From CAVQCJ01 sp963711005 (GTDB taxonomy: Bacteria > Actinomycetota > Actinomycetes > Prado026), in assembly GCA_963711005.1 (NCBI GenBank), contig CAVQCJ010000006.1:186001-250000 (forward strand): a stretch of 64,000 bases of DNA, in the 5' to 3' direction. Positions 1 to 9,580 of this stretch are shown piece by piece; the stretch's first letter is position 1, and each line of letters starts with the position of its first letter. The notes under the pieces were generated by a model that saw only the letters and a list, made by a program, of their open reading frames with translations, searched no databases and was not told the DNA's origin. The position numbers and the translations under genes were made by a program.

Positions 1-411
1 GGCGTCACCGTCGTCAACGACGCGTACAACGCCAACCCGGACTCGATGCGGGCCGCGCTGGAGGCGCTGGTCGGCCGTCGCGGGCGGTCGCCGCACCTGG
101 GCGGTGCTCGGCGAGATGCTCGAGCTGGGCGAGTCCGCAGCCGACGAGCACGAGGCGTTGGGGCGCCTGGTCGCCGCGCTCGGCGTGACCGGCTCGTGGT
201 CGTCGGAAGCGGGGCCGGACCGATCCGGGCCGGAGCGCTGCTCGCGCCGGCCTGGGCCGGCGAGTCGGTCGCGGTCGCGGACACCGACGCGGCGCTGGCG
301 CTGCTGCGCGCGCGAGCTGCGGCCCGGCGACGTGGTGCTGGTCAAGGCGTCCCGGGCCGCGCGGCCTGGAGCAGGTCGCCGCTCGCCGTGGCGGGGGAGG
401 CGGCGACGTGA
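1..411 (+). CDS. murF: UDP-MurNAc-tripeptide:D-Ala-D-Ala ligase MurF, C-terminal part (frameshifted)
   Basis: MurF is the cytoplasmic ligase that adds D-Ala-D-Ala to the UDP-MurNAc-tripeptide. Only the C-terminal domain is inside the window; the gene begins before base 1. The visible blocks are VNDAYNANPDSMRAAL, TWAVLGEMLELGE, LVVVG and RPGDVVLVKASRAA, all typical of MurF. They lie in alternating frames, with shifts near 85, 188, 312, 360 and 385. All but one read as an extra base; the one near 188 looks like a lost C. The stop TGA at 409-411 overlaps the GTG of mraY, as in an intact cluster. I read the breaks as sequence errors because the motifs themselves are undamaged. Confidence 0.85.
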   Translation, partial: GVTVVNDAYNANPDSMRAALEALVGRRGRSPHLGGARRDARAGRVRSRRARGVGAPGRRARRDRLVVVGSGAGPIRAGALLAPAWAGESVAVADTDAALALLRARAAARRRGAGQGVPGRAAWSRSPLAVAGEAAT

Positions 412-1493
412 GACTGATCCTCGTCGCGACCGGGGTCGGCCTGCTGATCGGCCTGTTCGGCACTCCGTTCCTGATCCGGCTGCTGCGCCGGCACGGCTAC
501 GCGCAGGCGATCCGCGACGGTGCGGACGGCTACCCGGTCCCCGCGCACGAAGGCAAGCGTGGCACCCCGTCGATGGGCGGCGTGGTGCTCGTCGTCGGGT
601 CGGTGCTGGGCTACACCGCCGGTCACGTGTACACCTGGCACGGGCCGTCGGCGACCGGGCTGTGCGTCCTCTTCCTGATGACCGGCCTGGCCGCGGTCGG
701 TTTCGCCGACGACTACATCAAGATCTTCAAGCAGCGCAGCCACCGGGCTGCGGGCCAGCGACCAAGCTCATCGGGCAGGCGGTGGTGTCGCTCGCGTTCG
801 CGGCGCTGGCGCTGCACTTCCCGGACGACGACGGGCTGACGCCCGCGTCGCACGCGATCTCGTTCGTGCGGGACACGCCCGCTCGTGCTGCCCATGGCCG
901 GCTGTTCCTGCTGTGGGTCGTACGTCATGGTCGCCGCGACGTCGAACGGCGTGAACCTCACCGACGGGCTCGACGGTCTGGCCACCGGCGACGTCGGTGA
1001 TGGTGCTTCGGCGCGTACGTCGTCATCGGCGTCTGGCAGTTCCGCAACGCGTGCGCCGGCGGCGCTCGCGCCGCACTGCTACGACGCCCGCGACCCGCTC
1101 GACCTGGCGGTGTTCGCCGCCGCGATGGTCGGCGCCTGCTTCGGCTTCCTGTGGTGGAACGCCTCGCCCGCGCAGATCTTCATGGGGGACACCGGCTCGC
1201 TCGCGCTCGGCGGGGCGATGGCCGGGCTGGCCATCACCACCCGCACCGAGCTGCTGCTGCTGCTGCTCGGCGGGCTGTTCGTCGTCATCACGTTGTCGGT
1301 GATCCTGCAGGTCGCGTCGTACAAGCTGACCGGCCGGCGGATCTTCCTCATGGCGCCGCTGCAGCACCACTTCGAGCTGCGCGGCTGGGGCGAGGTGACG
1401 ATCGTCATCCGGTTCTGGATCATCGCCGGACTCTGCGTCGGGCTGGGGCTCGGCATCTTCTACGCCGAGTGGGTCTCGGGCGGGAACCTGTGA
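408..1493 (+). CDS. mraY: Phospho-MurNAc-pentapeptide transferase MraY (frameshifted)
   Basis: MraY is the integral membrane enzyme that transfers phospho-MurNAc-pentapeptide to undecaprenyl phosphate, giving lipid I. Family blocks appear in order: GKRGTPSMGG, GFADDYIK, TKLIGQAVVSLAFA, VAATSNGVNLTDGLDGLATG, IFMGDTGSLALGG and APLQHHFELRGWGE near the end. The full length corresponds to about 360 residues, the family norm. The blocks sit in different frames. Shifts fall near 745, 765, 880, 898, 922, 990, 1006 and 1060, mostly as extra bases. Hydrophobic segments are recognisable between the breaks. The GTG start overlaps the murF stop, and the TGA at 1491-1493 overlaps the murD GTG. Confidence 0.87.
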
Positions 1494-2970
1494 GTCCGGG
1501 CGCGCCGTCGTGGCTGGACGGCGCCGACCGCTCCTCGCCGTGGAGCGAGCTGGCGGTCTGCGTCGCCGGGCTCGGCGTCAGCGGCTTCGCCGCCGCGGAC
1601 GCCCTGCTGCAGCTCGGCGCGCACGTGACGGCGGTCGACGCGCGGCCCGAGGACGTGCTCGGCGGAAAGGCGCAGGTCCTGGACACCCTCGGCGCGGACG
1701 TCCGGCTCGGCGAGGAGGCGGCCCGCGAGCTGCCCGGGACCGCGCAGCTCGTCGTGACCTCGCCAGGCTGGCGGCCCGACGCCCCGCTGCTCGCCGCCGC
1801 GGCCGCGGCCGGCGTCCCGGTCTGGGGCGAGGTCGAGCTGGCCTGGCGGCTGCGCCCGCCGGAGGACCCGGCGCCATGGCTGGTCGTCACCGGGACCAAC
1901 GGCAAGACCACGACGGTCCGGATGCTCGCGTCGATGCTGCAGGCCGACGGCCGGCACGCCGTCGCCGCGGGCAACGTCGGCACCCCGCTGGTGCGACGCC
2001 GTGCTGGCGACGGCACGGCAGCCGCTACGACGTGCTCGCCGTCGAGCTGTCGAGCTTCCAGCTGCACTGGGCCACCTCGCCGGCGCCGCTGGCCTCGGCG
2101 GTCCTCAACGTCGCACCGGACCACGTCGACTGGCACGGGTCGCTGGCGGACTACGCCGCCGACAAGGGCCGGGTCTACGAGCGCACGAAGGTCGCCTGCG
2201 TCTACAACGTCGCCGACCCGCAGACCGAGCGGCTGGTGCGCGCCGCGGACGTGCAGGAGGGCTGCCGGGCGGTCGGCTTCACCCTCGGCGTCCCGTCGGT
2301 GGGCATGGTCGGCATCGTCGACGACCTGCTCGTCGACCGTGCCTTCGTCGAGCAGCGCCGGGACTCGGCGGCGGAGCTCGGCGTCGGTCTCCGACGTCGT
2401 CCCGTTCGCCCCGCACAACGTCGCGAACGCCCTGGCGGCGGCCGCGCTGGCCCGGGCGTACGGCGTGCGGCCGGGCGCGGTCCGCGACGGCCTGCGCGCG
2501 TTCCGGCCGGACCCGCACCGCATCGCGCTCGTGGCCGACGGTCGACGGCGTCGACCTACGTCGACGACTCCAAGGCGACCAACCCGCACGCCGCGGCGGC
2601 GTCGCTCGCGGCCTACGACCGCGTGGTGTGGGTCGCCGGCGGCCTGGCCAAGGGCGCGACGTTCGACGACCTCGTGGCCCGGGCGGCGCCGCGGCTGCGC
2701 GGCGCGGTGCTGCTCGGGCCGCGACCGGGCCGACATCGCCGACCGCGCTGGCGCGACACGCGCCCGAGGTCCCCGTGGTCGAGGTCGCCAGCACCGACAC
2801 TGGGGTCATGGACGAGGTGGTGCACGCTGCCGCGCGCCTGGCCGCCGCCGGCGACACCGTGCTGCTCGCCCCGGCGTGCGCCTCGATGGACCTGTTCCGC
2901 GACTACGGCGCACCGCGGCGACGCGTTCGCCGCCGCGGTCCGGGCGCTGGCCACGGGCAGCGGCCGGTGA
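1490..2970 (+). CDS. murD: UDP-MurNAc-L-alanine:D-glutamate ligase MurD (frameshifted)
   Basis: MurD adds D-glutamate to UDP-MurNAc-L-Ala in the cytoplasm. Visible parts in order are an N-terminal Rossmann-like region (VCVAGLGVSGFAAADALL), the Mur-ligase ATP loop VVTGTNGKTTTVRML, VAVELSSFQL, NVAPDHVDWHG, PHNVANALAAAALA, TYVDDSKATNPHA and LLAPACASMDLF near the end. Summing the pieces gives about 490 residues, normal for MurD. Frameshifts fall near 1996, 2020, 2385, 2540, 2557, 2715, 2750 and 2910. Each can be repaired by removing one base. The GTG start overlaps the mraY stop by 4 bases, so translation is likely coupled. Confidence 0.87.
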
Positions 2971-4274
2971 GCAGCACGACCAGCGCGGCGGCCCGGCCGC
3001 ACCGGACGTCGCGGCCGCCGCCGACCGGCCGGTCGTCCAGCGCCGCGCGCCGGGCTCCCCGGTGACGCTCGGCGCGACGCTTCGGGTGCTCGACCGGCCG
3101 CTGACCTCGTACCACCTGCTCGTGGGCTGCACGTCGCTGCTGCTCGGGCTCGGGCTCGTCATGGTGCTGTCGGCCTCCAGCGTCGAGGCCTACCAGACCT
3201 CCGGCGACCCGCTGTCGATCTTCCAGAAGCAGCTGCTGTGGGCGTGCATCGGGGTGCCGGCGGCGTGGGTCGCGTCGCGCACGTCGGTGCGCTGGTACCG
3301 GCGGGCCGCGATCCCGATGCTCGTCGTGGCGTTCGCGCTGCTGTGCCTCGTGCTCGTCCCGGGCGTCGGGGTCAGCGTCAACGGCAACCAGAACTGGATC
3401 AACTTCGGCGGGCCGTTCCGGGTGCAGCCGTCCGAGGCCGCGAAGCTCGCGCTGGTGCTGTGGTCGCGCGGACCTGCTGACCCGCAAGCACAAGCTGCTG
3501 GTCGAGTGGCGGCACCTGCTGGTCCCGCTGCTGCCGGTGGCCGGCGCGATGATCGGGCTGGTGCTGCTGGGCAACGACCTCGGCACCGACATGGTCCTGG
3601 TCGCGATCCTGCTCGCCGTGCTGTTCGTCGTCGGCGCCCCGGTGCGGCTGTTCGCGATGCTCGGCGGCGGGATGGTCGTGGCGGTCGCCCTGCTGTCGGT
3701 GACCGCGCCGCACCGCCTGGACCGGTTCCGGTCCTGGCTCAACCCGGACGCGGACTACCTCGGGCGCCGGCTGGCAGGCCGTGCACGCGCGGTTCGCCCT
3801 GGGCAGCGGCGGCTGGTGGGGACTCGGGCTCGGCGCCGGCCGGGAGAAGTGGGGCGGGCTGCCCGAGGCGCACACCGACTTCATCTTCGCGGTGATCGGC
3901 GAGGAGCTCGGGCCTGATCGGCACCGGTGCCGTGCTCGTCCTGTTCGCGCTGCTGGTCTACGCCGGGCTGCGGATCGCGATGCGGTCGCAGGACCTGTTC
4001 GTCCGGCTCGCCGCCGCCGGCGCCACCGCCTGGGTCGCCAGCCAGGCCCTGGTCAACATCGGGGCGGTGCTCGGGCTGCTGCCGATCGCGGGGCTGCCGC
4101 TGCCGCTGGTGTCGTACGGCGGCTCCGCGCTGCTGCCCACGCTGGTCGCGCTCGGGATGCTCGTCGCGTTCGCGCGCGACGAACCGGGTGCGCAGAGCCG
4201 CGCTGGCCGCGCGTGGTCCCGGTCCGGTGCGCCGCGCCGTGGCCCGGGTCCGGGTCCGGCGCCGGCGAGCATGA
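2967..4274 (+). CDS. ftsW: Lipid II polymerase/division protein FtsW (SEDS family, frameshifted)
   Basis: FtsW is the SEDS-family peptidoglycan polymerase of the divisome, a membrane protein of about ten helices. Diagnostic stretches are LTSYHLLVGCTSLLLGLGLVMVL (a helix), NWINFGGPFRVQPSEAAKLAL, GNDLGTDMVL, GGWWGLGLGAGREKWGGLPEAHTDFIFA and LPLVSYGGSALLPTL. Breaks near 3465, 3765, 3912 and 4195 are each repaired by dropping one base, and the last restores a stop at 4272-4274 overlapping the murG ATG. The start is uncertain. GTG 2967 overlaps the murD stop but needs one more frame change near 3055, while GTG 3062 begins directly in the membrane-domain frame. Position between murD and murG favours FtsW over RodA. 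Confidence 0.85.
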
Positions 4275-5390
4275 ATGCGCAGCCGTTGCAGGTCGTGCTC
4301 GCCGGCGGCGGAACGGCCGGGCACATCGAGCCGGCCCTGGCGCTCGCCGACGCGCTGCGGCGCCGCGACCCGGACACCGAGGTGACGGTGCTGGGCACCG
4401 AGCGCGGGCTGGAGACGCGGCTGGTCCCCGAGCGCGGCTACGCGCTCGCGCTCATCCCGGCGGTGCCGGTCCCGCGCCGCCCCTCCAAAGACCTGCTGAC
4501 GTTGCCGTCGCGGCTGCGCGCCGCGCGCCGCGGTGCCGACCGGGTGCTGGCCAGGACCCGCGCCGACGTGCTCGTCGGCTTCGGCGGGTACGTCGTCGGC
4601 GCCGGCCTACCTGGCGGCGCGGCGCCGGCACCTGCCGTACGTCGTGCACGAGGCGAACGTCCGGCCGGGTCTGGCCAACCGCCTCGGCGCGCGCTCGACG
4701 CCGTGGGTCGCGGTCGCGGTCCGCGGGACTCGGCTGCCGCACGCTCGGTACGTGGGCATGCCGCTGCGCCGGTCGATCACGACGCTGGACCGCCCCGCCC
4801 AGCGTGCGTCGGCACGGACCGCGCTTCGGGCTCGACGACGGACCGGCCGACGCTGCTCGTCTTCGGCGGCTCCCAGGGCGCCCGCCGGGTCAACGACGCG
4901 GTCGCCGGTGCGCCGTGCCGGCCTGGCCGGCGCGGGCGTCCAGGTGCTGCACATCGTCGGACCGAAGAACGCAGCGCCCGCCGACGCCGCGGGCGGCCCG
5001 GGACCGGCCGCGCCGTACGTGCGCCTGGACTACTGCGACCGGATGGACCTCGCGTACGCGGCCGCCGACCTCGCGCTGTGCCGGGCCGGCATGACCACCT
5101 GCGCGGAGCTGACCGTGGTCGGCCTGCCGGCGGCGTACGTCCCGCTGCCCATCGGGAACGGTGAGCAGCGGATGAACGCCGAGCCCGATCGTCGCGGCCG
5201 GCGGCGGCATCCTCGTCGCCGACGAGGACTGCACGCCCGGCTGGGTGCTGTCGACGCTGCTGCCGCTGCTGCTGGACGGCGGACGGCTGGCGGCGATGGG
5301 CGGGCCGCCGCGGCGCTGGGGCGCCCGGACGCCGACGAGCGGCTCGCGGACCTGGTGCTGCAGGCGGCCGGACGGCAGGGCCGGTCGTGA
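4271..5390 (+). CDS. murG: UDP-GlcNAc:lipid I N-acetylglucosaminyltransferase MurG (frameshifted)
   Basis: MurG is a GT28 enzyme at the inner face of the membrane that makes lipid II from lipid I and UDP-GlcNAc. The glycine-rich acceptor loop VLAGGGTAGHIEPALALADAL lies near the N terminus. It is followed by VGFGGYVVGA, VHEANVRPGLANR, LLVFGGSQGARRVN, CDRMDLAYAAADLALCRAGMTTCAEL (donor site) and YVPLPIGNGEQRMNAEP. Shifts occur near 4605, 4820, 4850, 4905, 5185 and 5300, mostly extra bases. Total length is about 370 residues, as expected. The ATG overlaps the repaired ftsW stop, and the TGA overlaps the murC GTG. Confidence 0.87.
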
Positions 5391-6802
5391 CCGCAGCCGC
5401 GGGGGTCCCCCCGCTCGCCGGGCTCGGTCGCGTGCACTTCGTGGGGGTCGGCGGCACCGGGATGTCCGGGATCGCGCGGATCCTCATCGCGCGCGGGCTC
5501 ACCGTCGGCCGGCAGCGACGCGAAGGACTCCCGCGAGCTCGCGGCGCTCAAGGTCCTCGGCGCGGACGTGCACGTGGGGCACCGCGCCGAACAGGTGCAC
5601 GGCGCCGACACGGTGGTGGTGTCCACGGCGATCCGTCCCGACAACCCCGAGGTGCTCGAGGCGCACCGGCTGGGGCTGCGGGTGCTGCGCCGCGCGGAGG
5701 CGCTCGCGGTCGTGATGGCCGAACGTCGCTCGGTCGCGGTGGCCGGGACGCACGGCAAGACCACGACGACGTCGTTGCTCACCGTGGCGCTGCAGCACTG
5801 CGGCGCCGACCCGTCGTTCGCGATCGGCGGCAACCTCAGCGACTCCGGGGTGAACGCGCACAGCGGCACCGGCGAGCTGTTCGTCGCCGAGGCGGACGAG
5901 TCGGACGGGTCGTTCCTCCTGCTGTCGCCGTTCGCCGCGGTCGTGACCAACGTCGAGGCCGACCACCTCGACTACTACGGGACGGCCGCGGCGGTGCAGG
6001 AGGCGTTCGACGCGTTCGCCGGCACGGTGGACCGCTCCGGGTTCCTGGTGACCTGCGCTGGACGACCCGGGCGCTGCACGGCTCGCCGGCACCGCCGCCG
6101 TCGACGGGCTGGCCGTGCGTCACGTACGGGGAGACCGCCGGGGCCGACATCCGGGTGGAGCGGCTGCGGATGCAGGGCACCGGCTCGGCGTTCGAGGTCG
6201 TGCACCACGGCCGGCGGCTGGGTCCGGTCCGGCTGCAGATCCCGGGACGGCACAACGCGCTGAACGCCGCCGCCGCGCTGGCTGCGGGCATGGAGCTGGG
6301 ACTGCCGGAGGGGGTGCTGCGGGAGGGACTGGCCGGATTCACCGGGACGCGGCGCCGGTTCGAGCTGAAGGGCGAGGCCGGCGGCGTGCGGGTCTTCGAC
6401 GACTACGCGCACCACCCGACCGAGATCACCGCGGTGCTGCGGGCCGCCCGATCGGTGGTCGGGCCCGGTCGTCTGGTCGTGGCCTTCCAACCGCACCGCT
6501 ACTCGCGCACCGCGGCGTTCCGGGAGGAGTTCGGCACCGCGCTCGGCCTGGCCGACGAGGTCGTCGTGCTCGAGGTGTACGCGGCCGGAGAGGACCCGCT
6601 GCCCGGCGCGTCCGGCTCCGGCGTGGCGGCCGCCGTCCCGCTGGCCGGGCACGTGGCCTTCGAGCCGTCCTGGTCCGCTGTCGCCGGCCGGCTGGCGGCG
6701 CTGGCCGGTCCCGGCGACCTCGTGCTCACCCTGGGGGCCGGCGACGTGACGATGATCGGACCCGAGGTCCTCGCCCTGCTGTCGGCCCGGGAGGCGTCGT
6801 GA
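5387..6802 (+). CDS. murC: UDP-MurNAc:L-alanine ligase MurC (frameshifted)
   Basis: MurC attaches L-Ala to UDP-MurNAc. The N-terminal nucleotide-sugar fold VHFVGVGGTGMSGIARIL, the ATP loop VAGTHGKTTTTSLL, FVAEADESDGSFL and VFDDYAHHPTEITAVL with FQPHRYSRT are all intact. Frameshifts near 5505, 6058 and 6113 can be repaired by single-base changes. For example, an extra C sits inside a GGC-GGC pair near 5510. After 6115 the frame stays open to the stop. The repaired length is about 470 residues. This is the last damaged gene of the cluster. The TGA overlaps the ftsQ GTG. Confidence 0.9.
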   Translation: MTAAAGVPPLAGLGRVHFVGVGGTGMSGIARILIARGLTVGRQRREGLPRARGAQGPRRGRARGAPRRTGARRRHGGGVHGDPSRQPRGARGAPAGAAGAAPRGGARGRDGRTSLGRGGRDARQDHDDVVAHRGAAALRRRPVVRDRRQPQRLRGERAQRHRRAVRRRGGRVGRVVPPAVAVRRGRDQRRGRPPRLLRDGRGGAGGVRRVRRHGGPLRVPGDLRWTTRALHGSPAPPPSTGWPCVTYGETAGADIRVERLRMQGTGSAFEVVHHGRRLGPVRLQIPGRHNALNAAAALAAGMELGLPEGVLREGLAGFTGTRRRFELKGEAGGVRVFDDYAHHPTEITAVLRAARSVVGPGRLVVAFQPHRYSRTAAFREEFGTALGLADEVVVLEVYAAGEDPLPGASGSGVAAAVPLAGHVAFEPSWSAVAGRLAALAGPGDLVLTLGAGDVTMIGPEVLALLSAREAS

Positions 6803-7575
6803 GCGCCGGGCCGATGCGACTGCGGCCGCGGCCCCCGGCCAGTGCCGGCGCCGAGCCGGGACCGGCCGCGGACCACAGGTTCCGCTCCCGGAGACGCTCG
6901 TTGCGGCTGCGCCGCCTGGTCAAGATCGGGGTCCCGCTGCTGGTGGTCGCGCTCGTGGCCACCGCGGCCTGGGTGGTCCTCGCCTCCCCGTTCCTGGCGG
7001 TGACGACCGTGCGCGTGGTCGGCACGCAGCGGCTGACCCCGGCCCAGGTCGAGCAGGCGGCCGGCATCGCGAACGGCCGGCCGCTCGCTCGCGTCGACGT
7101 GACCGACGCCCAGCGGCGCGTCGAGCAGCTCCGGGTGGTCCGCTCGGCCGTGGTCACCCGGAGCTGGCCGCACACCGTGGTCATCACCGTCGTCGAGCGC
7201 GTCCCGGTGGCGACCGCCAGGACAGCCACCGGGAGCTGGCTGCTGCTCGACGTCGACGGCGTCGCGGTCACCCAGGCTGCCAGCCGCCCCCAGGCTCTGG
7301 TGCTGCTGAAGGTGGACCCGGGTACGGCATCGCCGGACACGCTCGCGGCCGCAGCCTCGGTGGCAGCCGCCCTGCCGCCCTCCCTGCGGTCCAAGGTCGA
7401 CGACATCACCGCAGCCACCGTGGACTCGGTCCGGCTGGACCTCACCGGTGGCGCGGTGGTCAGGTGGGGCGACGCCCAGGACAACGCCACCAAGGCGAAG
7501 GTCCTGGCCGTCCTGCTGACGCATCACGCGCACGTCTACGACGTCACGGCGCCGGGGTTCGCGACGACGTCCTGA
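6799..7575 (+). CDS. ftsQ: Cell division protein FtsQ/DivIB
   Basis: FtsQ is a bitopic divisome protein that links FtsL/FtsB to the septal synthases. The 258-residue protein has a basic cytoplasmic tail (residues 1-41), one membrane helix at about 42-63, and a POTRA-like domain beginning FLAVTTVRVVGTQRLTPAQVE. The FtsQ beta domain follows, with SWPHTVVITVVERVPVA. GTG 6799 overlaps the murC stop, and the reading frame is unbroken. In related genomes ftsZ follows directly; here a DinB-like gene comes first. Confidence 0.93.
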   Translation: MSAGPMRLRPRPPASAGAEPGPAADHRFRSRRRSLRLRRLVKIGVPLLVVALVATAAWVVLASPFLAVTTVRVVGTQRLTPAQVEQAAGIANGRPLARVDVTDAQRRVEQLRVVRSAVVTRSWPHTVVITVVERVPVATARTATGSWLLLDVDGVAVTQAASRPQALVLLKVDPGTASPDTLAAAASVAAALPPSLRSKVDDITAATVDSVRLDLTGGAVVRWGDAQDNATKAKVLAVLLTHHAHVYDVTAPGFATTS

Positions 7576-7596
7576 GCCTGCGCCGAGGAGGACGCG

Positions 7597-8124
7597 ATGG
7601 AACCGCCGCTCGTGCACCGGAACGACCCGCCCATGGAGTCGGACGAGCGCACCATGCTCGAGGCATGGCTGGAGTACCACCGCGCCACCCTGGCGGTGAA
7701 GTGCGCCGGGCTGGACGACGAACAGCTCCGGCTGCGCGCGGTGCCGCCGTCGAACCTGTCCCTGGTTGGCCTGGTCAGGCACATGGCCGAGGTGGAGCGA
7801 TGGTGGTTCCGGACGGTGCTCGCGGGGGAGCAGGTCGGCGACGTGTACTGCACCCCGGAGACTCCGGACGCCGACTTCGACGAGGTCGACGAGGCGAGCG
7901 GGGTCGAGGCGTTCGCCACCTGGCGGTCTGAGTGCGACCAGGCGAGGGCCCGCGCGGCCGAGCGCACCGACCTGGCCGATGTCGGCATCCAGCCGCGCGG
8001 CGCCGACGAGGGGGAGCGCGTCTCGTTGCGCTGGATCTACGTGCACATGGTCGAGGAGTACGCCCGGCACAACGGCCACGCAGATCTCCTGCGTGAGCGC
8101 ATCGACGGCGTCGTGGGGGAATGA
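7597..8124 (+). CDS. DinB-family (DUF664-like) protein
   Basis: This 175-residue soluble protein has the four-helix DinB/DUF664 pattern. It starts with a helix holding LEAWLEYHRATLAVKCAGLDDEQL. A conserved histidine follows in LVRHMAEVERWWFRTVLAG, and the C-terminal IYVHMVEEYARHNGHADLLRERIDG holds two more candidate metal-binding histidines. Family members are metal-binding proteins, and a few are thiol-dependent transferases; the substrate here cannot be told. The ATG is preceded by GAGGAGG at 7585-7591. It lies 21 bases after ftsQ and shares no obvious role with the division genes, so it is probably an insertion between ftsQ and ftsZ. Confidence 0.85.
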   Translation: MEPPLVHRNDPPMESDERTMLEAWLEYHRATLAVKCAGLDDEQLRLRAVPPSNLSLVGLVRHMAEVERWWFRTVLAGEQVGDVYCTPETPDADFDEVDEASGVEAFATWRSECDQARARAAERTDLADVGIQPRGADEGERVSLRWIYVHMVEEYARHNGHADLLRERIDGVVGE

Positions 8125-8193
8125 CTCTCTTTCGGGTGGATTTCGGCGTTCGAGTTGACCGTGGGCGCGAGGTGCGCCTAACGTCCTCCACTA

Positions 8194-8229
8194 CCTCAGG
8201 TTGACATAACTGTAACTCTATACCTGAGG
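8194..8229 (+). promoter_or_regulatory. ftsZ upstream region with inverted repeat and promoter-like boxes
   Basis: The 143-base gap before ftsZ is AT-richer than its surroundings. It holds an 8-base inverted repeat, CCTCAGGT (8194-8201) and ACCTGAGG (8222-8229), 20 bases apart. TTGACA (8201-8206) and TATACC (8219-8224) lie within the repeat, but their 12-base spacing is too short for a standard sigma-70 promoter. Actinobacterial ftsZ genes often have their own promoters here, so I infer a regulated ftsZ promoter or operator without fixing its exact boxes. Confidence 0.5.
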
Positions 8230-8267
8230 CTAAGGGTCGAGGAGTTCGAGGCACCGAGGGGTTCACC

Positions 8268-9431
8268 GTGGCTGCACCGCAGAACTACATCGCCGTGATC
8301 AAGGTGGTCGGAATCGGCGGCGGCGGCGTCAACGCCGTCAACCGAATGATCGACGTCGGGCTCAAGGGCGTGGAGTTCATCGCCATCAACACCGACGCGC
8401 AGGCGCTGCTCATGAGCGACGCCGACGTGAAGCTCGACATCGGTCGCGAGCTCACCCGTGGGCTCGGCGCCGGCGCCGACCCCGAGGTCGGCGAGCATGC
8501 CGCACACGACCACGCCGAGGAGATCGAAGAGGTCCTCAAGGGCGCCGACATGGTGTTCGTGACCGCCGGCGAAGGTGGCGGCACCGGGACCGGGGGCGCC
8601 CCCGTCGTGGCCAAGATCGCGCGATCGATCGGTGCGCTGACCGTTGGTGTCGTGACCCGTCCGTTCAGCTTCGAAGGTCGCCGCCGGGCCCAGCAGGCCG
8701 AGGCCGGGATCGAGTCGCTGCGGGCCGAGGTCGACACGCTCATCGTCATCCCGAACGACCGGCTGCTGTCCATCTCCGACCGCAACGTGTCGGCCCTCGA
8801 TGCCTTCCGGTCCGCCGACCAGGTGCTGCTCTCGGGTGTCCAGGGCATCACTGACCTCATCACCACGGCCGGCCTGATCAACCTGGACTTCGCCGACGTC
8901 AAGTCCGTGATGTCGGGCGCGGGCTCGGCCCTCATGGGCATCGGCTCCGCGCGCGGCGAAGAGCGTGCCGTGCAGGCCGCCCGGGCCGCCATCTCGAGCC
9001 CGCTCCTTGAGGCGTCGATCGACGGCGCCCGCGGCGTCCTGCTCTCGGTCTCCGGCGGTTCGGACCTCGGCCTGTTCGAGATCAACGAGGCCGCCCGGCT
9101 CGTGTCCGAGTCGGCGCACCCCGAGGCGAACATCATCTTCGGCGCGGTCATCGACGACGCCCTGGGCGACGAGGTGCGGGTCACCGTCATCGCCGCCGGC
9201 TTCGACGGAGGCCAGCCCAAGGCCGTGTCCTCCATGCCGCCGGTCGCCGCGGCGGTGCCGCATGTGTCCGAGCGACCGTCCGCGGCCGCGGACGAGACCG
9301 CCGTCCCGTCCGGGCCGGCCGAACCGCCCGAGCGCGAGATCACGCTGCCCGAGCCGAAGAAGCCGCGCACGATCCTCTTCGACGACTCGACGACCGACGA
9401 CGACCTCGACGTGCCCGACTTCCTGAAGTAG
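8268..9431 (+). CDS. ftsZ: Cell division GTPase FtsZ
   Basis: FtsZ is the tubulin-like GTPase that forms the cytokinetic ring. The 387-residue protein shows the nucleotide-binding KVVGIGGGGVNAVNRM (about residues 12-26), INTDAQAL, the tubulin signature GGGTGTG at 103-109 and the T7-loop region with NLDFADVKSVM. A variable acidic/proline linker (about 325-370) leads to the C-terminal peptide DDLDVPDFLK, which binds SepF and FtsW partners. GTG 8268 follows GAGGG at 8256-8260. Intact and in a clean frame. The normal downstream neighbour pgeF lies 26 kb away. Confidence 0.98.
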   Translation: MAAPQNYIAVIKVVGIGGGGVNAVNRMIDVGLKGVEFIAINTDAQALLMSDADVKLDIGRELTRGLGAGADPEVGEHAAHDHAEEIEEVLKGADMVFVTAGEGGGTGTGGAPVVAKIARSIGALTVGVVTRPFSFEGRRRAQQAEAGIESLRAEVDTLIVIPNDRLLSISDRNVSALDAFRSADQVLLSGVQGITDLITTAGLINLDFADVKSVMSGAGSALMGIGSARGEERAVQAARAAISSPLLEASIDGARGVLLSVSGGSDLGLFEINEAARLVSESAHPEANIIFGAVIDDALGDEVRVTVIAAGFDGGQPKAVSSMPPVAAAVPHVSERPSAAADETAVPSGPAEPPEREITLPEPKKPRTILFDDSTTDDDLDVPDFLK

Positions 9432-9580
9432 GCACACTGCGCGGCCTGCCGGCTGCGTCCCGATCGGCGAGTGCCCCAGGTGCCCGGATCCAGACGCGTC
9501 ATGAGACCGGCCGTCATCGCGTGGCCGAACGGCGTTCGTCCTGACCCGCTCGGCCCATCCTGGTCGCCGCCGATGGCCGC

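Noticed and set aside
1151..3895. A 914-codon open frame through mraY, murD and ftsW
   Set aside because: It joins parts of three different proteins only because extra bases shifted the real frames; high GC leaves few stops.
1..6802. Reading the murF-murC region as a decayed second cluster of pseudogenes
   Set aside because: All motifs, lengths and stop-start overlaps are intact, there are no in-frame stops, and the only lesions are single-base indels, so sequence error is simpler.
8201..8224. TTGACA with TATACC as a standard ftsZ promoter
   Set aside because: The hexamers are only 12 bases apart, too close for a sigma-70-type promoter, so only a general regulatory region is claimed.
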